A DNA stretch of 10,158 nt from contig JAUVZH010000058.1 of the NCBI GenBank assembly GCA_030602675.1, positions 1 to 10,158 of the forward strand, given 5' to 3'. Positions within the stretch are counted from its first letter, which is position 1. Every line of letters starts with the position of its first letter. The notes beneath the pieces were generated by a model. That model searched no databases, had not been told where the DNA came from, and was given only the letters and a program-made list of their open reading frames with translations. Below, in pieces: positions 1 through 5,250 of this stretch. This DNA comes from Candidatus Heimdallarchaeota archaeon. Its GTDB lineage: Archaea > Asgardarchaeota > Heimdallarchaeia > JABLTI01. A program made the position numbers and the translations under genes.

Positions 1-2
1 CA

Positions 3-560
3 TGTATTAATAAACCAAAAATCATGTTACTAACTGAACAAAGACCTTCTGATAGTGATAAAAAACTTATAGAGGAACTACTAGAGCAAAAAAGAACGAA
101 TAAAAAGAAAGGCATAATTCCCTCTTTAGAAACATTCTTTGAAAAAATAGGGGGATTTCTCAATAATTTGGTTGAAGAAGAAAGAGCGTTTAAGAAAATC
201 TATTGGACGCATTACATTAAATGTCCGGGAAATATTAGGAAGAAAAAAACAAGTGCAAATCTAAAAGCTTGTGCAGAACGATGGTTGATAAAGGAAATAA
301 AAGAAATAAAACCCGAAGTTGTTGTTTCGATGGGGTCAAGTGTTTCAAGGTGGATATTAAATCGAGTGGGGTATAAGAAAGATTGGCGGGAAAAAATTTG
401 GGAAGAATTTACAGCAATAATCCAAAAAAAACCTTTGCCTAAAATTCAATTGGATGATATTTCCTTTTTTTTAATAATAACACCACATCCATCTACGGTA
501 AGCCCACTAGGGTGGTTTAACAAAAAATTAGTAATTCTTTTACCAAAAAATGTCTATTAA
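3..560 (+). CDS. Uracil-DNA glycosylase superfamily protein, Fe-S (family 4/5-like), 5' end outside window
   Basis: Probable base-excision repair glycosylase that would remove uracil from DNA. The frame is open to the left edge, so the ATG at 24 is probably internal. Counting from that ATG, residues 60-70 (YWTHYIKCPGN) match the family strand usually written TNxVKCRPPxNR, and C83 opens the CxxWL helix. C67 and C83 are 16 residues apart, the spacing of the second pair of iron-sulfur ligands in family 4 enzymes. Residues 97-105 (PEVVVSMGS) fit the P-x-V-I-x-x-G strand, and 155-160 (HPSTVS) fit the HPSxxS active-site motif with its conserved His. The first two cluster cysteines, normally near the N-terminus, would lie beyond the edge. 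The first catalytic motif (usually GExPGxxE) is at best the divergent TEQRPSDSD at 4-12. It could therefore be a divergent or non-canonical superfamily member. The C-terminus is short but contains the last core motif. Confidence 0.72.
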   Translation, partial: CINKPKIMLLTEQRPSDSDKKLIEELLEQKRTNKKKGIIPSLETFFEKIGGFLNNLVEEERAFKKIYWTHYIKCPGNIRKKKTSANLKACAERWLIKEIKEIKPEVVVSMGSSVSRWILNRVGYKKDWREKIWEEFTAIIQKKPLPKIQLDDISFFLIITPHPSTVSPLGWFNKKLVILLPKNVY

Positions 561-656
561 TTCAGAATTACTATATTTAGATTACACTTTATTCGACTTA
601 AAAAATCACATTTGATAGGGTATTATTTGGAAAATTCAATCTAAAAGTATTGGTAC

Positions 657-664
657 TTTATTAA
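657..664 (+). promoter_or_regulatory. Candidate TATA box for the LAGLIDADG gene
   Basis: TTTATTAA is centred about 34 bases before the ATG at 695, placing a transcription start about 8 bases before the start codon. The purine run AAGGGGAAAAAG just after it is too far from the ATG to act as an SD. A near-leaderless transcript is inferred. The surrounding AT-rich sequence makes chance matches common. Confidence 0.35.
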
Positions 665-694
665 GGGGAAAAAGAAACAAGTTACTGGTAAAAA

Positions 695-2308
695 ATGTTT
701 CCTATTCTTTCTTGGAAAAATGATCCCCATCTTCTAGAGGATCAACCAGATCACACCATATACTTGAATGATCTCTTAGAGGAGGAGAAAAAAGTACCAG
801 AGTTATTATTAACGAATCCGCTCGCAGATTTTTATTGCATCCTCATCAAGAAAAGAGAGTTCATCCAAAATAACACCCTTTTAACAAGAACACGCATTCT
901 CCCACGGATGCCTTACCTGCTGTTGGACAACTACCAGTTTCTCAAGGAAGGACTAGTAGAGAAAAGCTGGTCGCTAGCAGAAACCTCTCGAGACTATTTC
1001 TATGGCTCAGCAATGCTTGACAACTCGATTAAGAGCTGGAAACAGAGAGTTGATCGCTACACAGAAAAAGGAGCTATTCCTTTGCCTTTGCTTCGAGGGA
1101 ACGAAGAGCTCTGGCAACAACTAACCGAACAAATACAACGAGAGAAACAAATAATCATCCAGTCAGCAAAAGGAGAACAATCAATAATACCACTTGAACT
1201 GACCGAAAAACTGGTTTATCTCCTGGGAATTATTGATGGGGACGGACACCTCTCGAAACATCAGGTGCATATCGTAGACTATTCAAAAAAACAGATCGAG
1301 CAACTTCAGCGATTCTTCCAAGAATTATTTGGAGTGACCGGAGATATCCGGAAAGGAAAAGATGGGAATTATTACATTTTACTTGTTAATGGTAAATGGA
1401 TCGTTCGATTGGTTCAGTTCTTGACGGGACATTCTCTAGGAAGAAAGTATGAATCTCTCCAAGAACCGCTTATTCTGAAAACAGATTATTGGAGTCATCT
1501 AAGGGGCGCTTACTGGCGCGGGATGTTCGATGCAGATGGAAGCTATAGGGCAAAAATGGAGTTCGTTACAATTTCAAAGAAACTTAGTAATGATTTAAAA
1601 TCATATTTTCTAACCACTTCTATTAAATTTTCATTTAAAGAGATCAAAAATGCTTTTAAATTTTATATTCCTTCAGGCTCACGTACAAAACTATATCAAC
1701 AAATAGGTTCTTGGCATCCTATAAAGAAAAGTGAATTTTTAACTCTTTTATCTCGGAGGTACAATGGAGAAGAAGTGACCTTTTTAGGGATTAATGAACA
1801 AAATATGAATCCAAAGGGCTTCTTTGATTTTACCTTGATGGACAACAGGATCAGCATCATAAACTCCGGTGCAGTTATAAAACAAATTCGAGAACAAAAG
1901 GGATTCACTAGGAACGAATTTGCTAAGCTTTTAGCAGCCAATTATTCAACCCTAGCTTCATATGAAAATTCTGGAGCAACACCAACAATTAAGACAATGA
2001 TTAAAGTTGCATCGATCATAGAAGAATCTTTACCAGCAATCCTACAAAAATACCAATTGAACAAATTTGCTTATATTTTATCAGTTGAACTACCTTTTAG
2101 CCCTACAAAGGAGTTGAAGAAATACCTGAGATATCTTTATCCAAGATTACACAATGTTATCAGTTTGCAAACAAAGGAACAAGAGACACTACACAAGATT
2201 GAAGAGTTTTTCTCGATAAAAATAGATAAAGAAAGAGGAAACGATTTCAAGAACTATGTTCTTTGGGATTTCTTGCGGTTATTTGTGTTATATGAAACAG
2301 AGAAGTGA
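695..2308 (+). CDS. LAGLIDADG homing-endonuclease-like protein with C-terminal XRE-type HTH
   Basis: A free-standing 537-residue DNA-binding protein, probably a homing endonuclease or a regulator derived from one. Two LAGLIDADG motifs are visible: LLGIIDGDG at 176-184 and YWRGMFDADG at 273-282. The expected metal-binding acids D183 and D281 are both present, so cleavage activity is possible. The 98-residue spacing between motifs fits a single-chain two-repeat enzyme. Residues 394-448 form a Cro/C1 (XRE) helix-turn-helix (IREQKGFTRNEFAKLL, then YENSGATPTIKTM). Residues 93-117 (SLAETSRDYFYGS, then SIKSW) also look like a DNA-binding helical unit. The last 90 residues are not recognised. There is no intein splicing block (no N-terminal Cys/Ser block A, no C-terminal HN) and no host exon. 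Base composition drops from about 42% G+C before 1560 to about 32% after. By analogy with WhiA, a domesticated regulator is the main alternative. Confidence 0.82.
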   Translation: MFPILSWKNDPHLLEDQPDHTIYLNDLLEEEKKVPELLLTNPLADFYCILIKKREFIQNNTLLTRTRILPRMPYLLLDNYQFLKEGLVEKSWSLAETSRDYFYGSAMLDNSIKSWKQRVDRYTEKGAIPLPLLRGNEELWQQLTEQIQREKQIIIQSAKGEQSIIPLELTEKLVYLLGIIDGDGHLSKHQVHIVDYSKKQIEQLQRFFQELFGVTGDIRKGKDGNYYILLVNGKWIVRLVQFLTGHSLGRKYESLQEPLILKTDYWSHLRGAYWRGMFDADGSYRAKMEFVTISKKLSNDLKSYFLTTSIKFSFKEIKNAFKFYIPSGSRTKLYQQIGSWHPIKKSEFLTLLSRRYNGEEVTFLGINEQNMNPKGFFDFTLMDNRISIINSGAVIKQIREQKGFTRNEFAKLLAANYSTLASYENSGATPTIKTMIKVASIIEESLPAILQKYQLNKFAYILSVELPFSPTKELKKYLRYLYPRLHNVISLQTKEQETLHKIEEFFSIKIDKERGNDFKNYVLWDFLRLFVLYETEK

Positions 2309-2326
2309 TGATTCTTGCTTTCAACT

Positions 2327-2578
2327 TCAATCTTTTTTATTAAACAAACTTGATTGGTCTATGAAAAGAATTCGAGATTTTGTGCCTAGTTTTTTGTCCA
2401 CTAATTTAGGTTGGTCCTGAATGTAATTAATTAACTGTAAGTAACGCTCTAGCTGCTCCCAACTAAATTTTAATTTGTTACAAACACCTTGCATGTTTTG
2501 AGGTTCTTTTTTTACTAAGGAAAAAATCTCTTGAATAGATTCAAGTGGAGTTCTTTTTTCTTTTGGCATTGTTCTCAT
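2327..2578 (-). CDS. Small probable winged-helix DNA-binding protein
   Basis: An 83-residue hypothetical protein, charged and predicted mostly helical. After a basic start (MRTMPKEKRTPLES) comes a pattern like a small winged helix: helix 1 SIQEIFSLVKKEP, helix 2 NMQGVCNKLK, recognition-helix-like SWEQLERYLQLINY, then a possible wing ending SRILFIDQSS. No exact family is recognised. The frame extends upstream to a GTG at 2617, but that codon overlaps a strong TATA box (2605-2612). The ATG at 2578 lies about 30 bases from the box centre and is the better start, leaderless or nearly so; the ATG at 2569 is also possible. It is convergent with the LAGLIDADG gene (18-base gap) and divergent from the large nuclease-like gene, a layout typical of a regulator controlling itself and its neighbour. 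Function is inferred from shape only. Confidence 0.55.
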   Translation of the reverse strand: MRTMPKEKRTPLESIQEIFSLVKKEPQNMQGVCNKLKFSWEQLERYLQLINYIQDQPKLVDKKLGTKSRILFIDQSSLFNKKD

Positions 2579-2604
2579 TCTCAACTCTTTATAATCATCA
2601 ATCT

Positions 2605-2612
2605 TATATAAA
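2605..2612 (-). promoter_or_regulatory. TATA box of the small winged-helix gene
   Basis: On the minus strand this reads TTTATATA, a strong archaeal TATA element. It is centred about 30 bases before the ATG at 2578, giving a transcript with a leader of only a few bases. It lies inside the longer GTG-started version of the frame, which argues against that start. Confidence 0.6.
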
Positions 2613-2647
2613 GACACTCAGAAAACCCATAAAAGAGAGGCTCATAA

Positions 2648-2709
2648 AATAATATTTGTTATTTTTTCTAGTAAAATTGGTGTTTATATACAATAATATT
2701 AGTTATTTT
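2648..2709 (+). repeat. 18-base direct repeat flanking a TATA box (candidate operator pair)
   Basis: AATAATATTTGTTATTTT at 2648-2665 recurs as AATAATATTAGTTATTTT at 2692-2709, with 17 of 18 bases identical and 44 bases (about four helical turns) from start to start. The copies bracket the TATA box at 2683-2690, and the second covers the expected transcription start of the large gene. That position suits operator sites for the divergently encoded small protein. The sequence is very AT-rich, so chance similarity must be considered. Confidence 0.5.
2683..2690 (+). promoter_or_regulatory. TATA box of the large nuclease-like gene
   Basis: TTTATATA is identical to the box on the opposite strand at 2605-2612. 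Its centre is about 23 bases before the ATG at 2710 and 32 before the ATG at 2719. The predicted transcription start near 2713 therefore implies a leaderless or nearly leaderless message, and makes the upstream TTG at 2656 an unlikely start. Confidence 0.6.
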
Positions 2710-5250
2710 ATGATTGTCATGGTTGAATCAATTCTTGCATCTCAAAAAAATATGCTCAGAAGGAGATATCTTGTTTATAAGTTCGGTCTAAAAGGCAGCA
2801 CAGATGTACTCTTTTGGTCAGATGGGACAGTTACTCTGACAGGAATTGTCAAGGAAGGTTTTATAGCAGTATCATGGCGAGTTAGTCAGTTTATTGAACT
2901 AAAGATAGATTCACCATTAGAAGCAATAATTAATGCAGGACAAGATAGTATACATTGTAATCTGATTATCCGAAAGAGAACTGTTAATGGGAAACCGGTT
3001 AGCTACCTAATTTATGAAATAGCTGATAAAAATATTCTGAAAAAATCAAATAAGGGGAAAAAAGTAAGCATTGAGTTCTTAACGGAATACTTTCCCTTTA
3101 CACCTCTTTTACAAACAATTTCTGGTTACACTAATAAAGGTGGTAATCCTGAGTCCTTAAGATTATTTCTCGAAGAACCACACATTGCAAAAAAAACCTC
3201 TACAAAAACAAAAATTGCTTTCATTAGCAAATTAATCTTACATCTCACTAAAAATCCAGTACCCAAGATTGAAATACCATTACTATCTGGCGAAACTCTT
3301 ACACTGTTTGATGATCCGGTTATAGCGGTTCAATTTACCACGAATGCAACATCAACATCTATAACATTACCAAAAGCATTGGATTATTTCCTAACAGAAA
3401 AGGACCCTTTCATATTTTGGCTAAGAAATGATGTGTTAATAGTTTCTAAAATTTATTTTCAGGATTATGGCAAAAGCATTACAGTTTCTTCTCATGGTAA
3501 GGTTATAACACTTCTCTGGGGCGGTGGTTTAGTTAAACCTAAATGTCATTCTAAACTTATTGACATTATTGAAAACCATCCCGAAGCTGAGAGAAATCAT
3601 TATCTTGGTCTTCTCCAATTATCACATCGACCGGATTACCATTTATTACAAGAAACTTTTTACTCTTTCATAGAAGGAAATCTCTATTTACCAATAATGA
3701 AAGAGAACGCTCAAACAAGTAAACATGCTGATGAGCTCTTTGCCCAAAAAGTCCAAGATATACTCATAAAATCTCCACAAACAAACTCTTTTCTCTTTGA
3801 AGAAGCAAAACTTAATTCATTCACAACCAATTTTCACAAAATTGTTGATTGGTTCTTGGTCCTGACCAATCCAATCTTGAAGTGTTATACCTTTGAATTA
3901 AGGACCCTGACAAATTTTGATCATAAAACCAAAAAGTTAAAACAAACCATAGCTGAATATGCTTATTTACATGAACAAATCCCTGAAGCAGGTCAACCTG
4001 TTATTATTGTTAATTGGATAATTACTGAACAATGGCGTTACTATGCAGGGCTTTTCGGTATAGTTCTTCTTGATAAACAAAATATAGAAACAATAAATTC
4101 TTTTCAGGACTTTTTGAACCGACTTTTATGTTATCAGAATCGTTATCTGTATAAACATAAATCCTTGAAGATTGCAAATATTCAAAATGCTTCTCAGTTA
4201 ATTAGCAAAGCACTAGCTCAAAGATTCATTAGTCGTGAGATGATTCAGCAATACAGTAAATATTTAGAGATAACAATAGATTCATTCAAGAGTCTGCTAA
4301 CGTTTTTTCCCGTGATGAACACAGCTGAAGCAATTAATCGATACCATGATAAGAAATCAATCATTATAGACAATCTTGAACAATTACTCCAACTTCACCA
4401 TCAACTTATTTCAGGTAGGACAGATGTAATCGTAGAAGAAGAACTAGTATTCTGCCAGAAGCGATTAGCTAAATCCTCAGCTAACCCCGACTTAGCTTTG
4501 CATTCACATAGTGTTATCAATCGTCGCAGATGGACTTATAATATCCCGCAGCTCCAATTTCTAGCTGACAACCTTTCACTACTATACTCATTTCGAACTC
4601 ATTGGTCACCTCTTGAACCACTGAGAATAAATCTCTATACGGATACTAAAAATGATGGACGATATTTTGAAGAATTAGTTTACCGTTTACTACAAGCAAA
4701 TGGCTATCAAACAATTCGTAATGTGGTTGTGAGAATTGGTCCCGTATCCCAAGAAATCGATTTGGTAAGTTTTAACTTAGATGCATCAAACAGGGTCCAG
4801 CAACGCATCCTTATCTCATGTACTGACAAGAGTACTATACAAAAATCTGCACTAAAGGGCAATATTAAATTGAAATTCTATTCTTTGTTACAGATAGTAA
4901 AGTATCATCTATATGCTTATCAAGGTTTACTTTTTGTTTATGTGCCAAATACTCTTGATGATTATTTAGATGAGCTTATTGAGGATTTTCAAGAATTAGT
5001 TTCAGAGGATATTGACATTATTTTTGTCGGAAAAGAAGAGTTTACATTAAGAAGTGTAAGTTCTAGTAATTGTCATAGGGAGGTCTCTTTCGAATCTATT
5101 TATATAGTCGGACGATTTTTCAATTCTTTTACCTTATATGTATACAGAAAAATAACAATTAGGTTAGAAATAATTGAAAAGAAAAAAAGAAGAGAAAAAA
5201 GACTCATTAGAGTCTTCTACTTTATTCTACGATCGAGGGCCATTGTTTAG
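2710..5250 (+). CDS. Large unrecognised protein with Mrr-like restriction-endonuclease fold(s)
   Basis: An 846-residue protein of unknown function. The first ~340 residues look rich in beta strand and match nothing I recognise. Near the C-terminus, residues 649-720 follow an Mrr-type PD-(D/E)XK core: helix YFEELVYRLLQANGY with E654, strand and turn IGPVSQEIDLV with D684, then strand RILISCTDKS. Where active enzymes have E/Q-x-K, this has S703-C704-T705, so the catalytic Lys is missing or displaced to K707. A second region (about 380-475) resembles the back half of the same fold: strand YTFELRT with E396, helix KLKQTIAEYAYL, strand VIIVNWI (431-437), GIVLLD (450-455). Start choice rests on the TATA box at 2683; the ATG at 2719 (843 residues) is equally possible, and the frame runs back to a TTG at 2656. 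There is no SD. The C-terminal tail runs through the hairpin terminator of the opposing ppdK gene and overlaps its end by 24 bases. Restriction, nucleic-acid defence or a non-catalytic DNA-binding role are all open. Confidence 0.7.
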   Translation: MIVMVESILASQKNMLRRRYLVYKFGLKGSTDVLFWSDGTVTLTGIVKEGFIAVSWRVSQFIELKIDSPLEAIINAGQDSIHCNLIIRKRTVNGKPVSYLIYEIADKNILKKSNKGKKVSIEFLTEYFPFTPLLQTISGYTNKGGNPESLRLFLEEPHIAKKTSTKTKIAFISKLILHLTKNPVPKIEIPLLSGETLTLFDDPVIAVQFTTNATSTSITLPKALDYFLTEKDPFIFWLRNDVLIVSKIYFQDYGKSITVSSHGKVITLLWGGGLVKPKCHSKLIDIIENHPEAERNHYLGLLQLSHRPDYHLLQETFYSFIEGNLYLPIMKENAQTSKHADELFAQKVQDILIKSPQTNSFLFEEAKLNSFTTNFHKIVDWFLVLTNPILKCYTFELRTLTNFDHKTKKLKQTIAEYAYLHEQIPEAGQPVIIVNWIITEQWRYYAGLFGIVLLDKQNIETINSFQDFLNRLLCYQNRYLYKHKSLKIANIQNASQLISKALAQRFISREMIQQYSKYLEITIDSFKSLLTFFPVMNTAEAINRYHDKKSIIIDNLEQLLQLHHQLISGRTDVIVEEELVFCQKRLAKSSANPDLALHSHSVINRRRWTYNIPQLQFLADNLSLLYSFRTHWSPLEPLRINLYTDTKNDGRYFEELVYRLLQANGYQTIRNVVVRIGPVSQEIDLVSFNLDASNRVQQRILISCTDKSTIQKSALKGNIKLKFYSLLQIVKYHLYAYQGLLFVYVPNTLDDYLDELIEDFQELVSEDIDIIFVGKEEFTLRSVSSSNCHREVSFESIYIVGRFFNSFTLYVYRKITIRLEIIEKKKRREKRLIRVFYFILRSRAIV
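5181..5216 (-). terminator. Hairpin plus T-tract terminator of ppdK
   Basis: On the minus strand, just beyond the ppdK stop, a perfect 7-base stem (AAGACTC/GAGTCTT at 5199-5205 and 5210-5216, 4-base loop) is followed by a T-rich run covering 5198 down to 5181. On the plus strand the same bases encode the lysine-rich tail of the large nuclease-like ORF. Confidence 0.65.

Noticed and set aside
1696..1941. Minus-strand 81-residue frame inside the LAGLIDADG gene
   Set aside because: It is antisense to the tail and helix-turn-helix region of a well-supported gene, with no promoter, SD or family resemblance.
695..2308. Intein or intron-encoded nuclease
   Set aside because: No splicing blocks, no host protein sequence on either side, and the gene has its own start and stop.
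2579..2617. GTG-started longer form of the small winged-helix protein
   Set aside because: The extension encodes the TATA box itself, and the ATG at 2578 is correctly spaced from that box.
2656..2709. N-terminal hydrophobic extension of the large protein from a TTG, resembling a membrane or signal segment
   Set aside because: The TTG lies upstream of the strong TATA box and inside the direct repeat, so it would not be on the transcript; the ATGs at 2710 and 2719 fit better.
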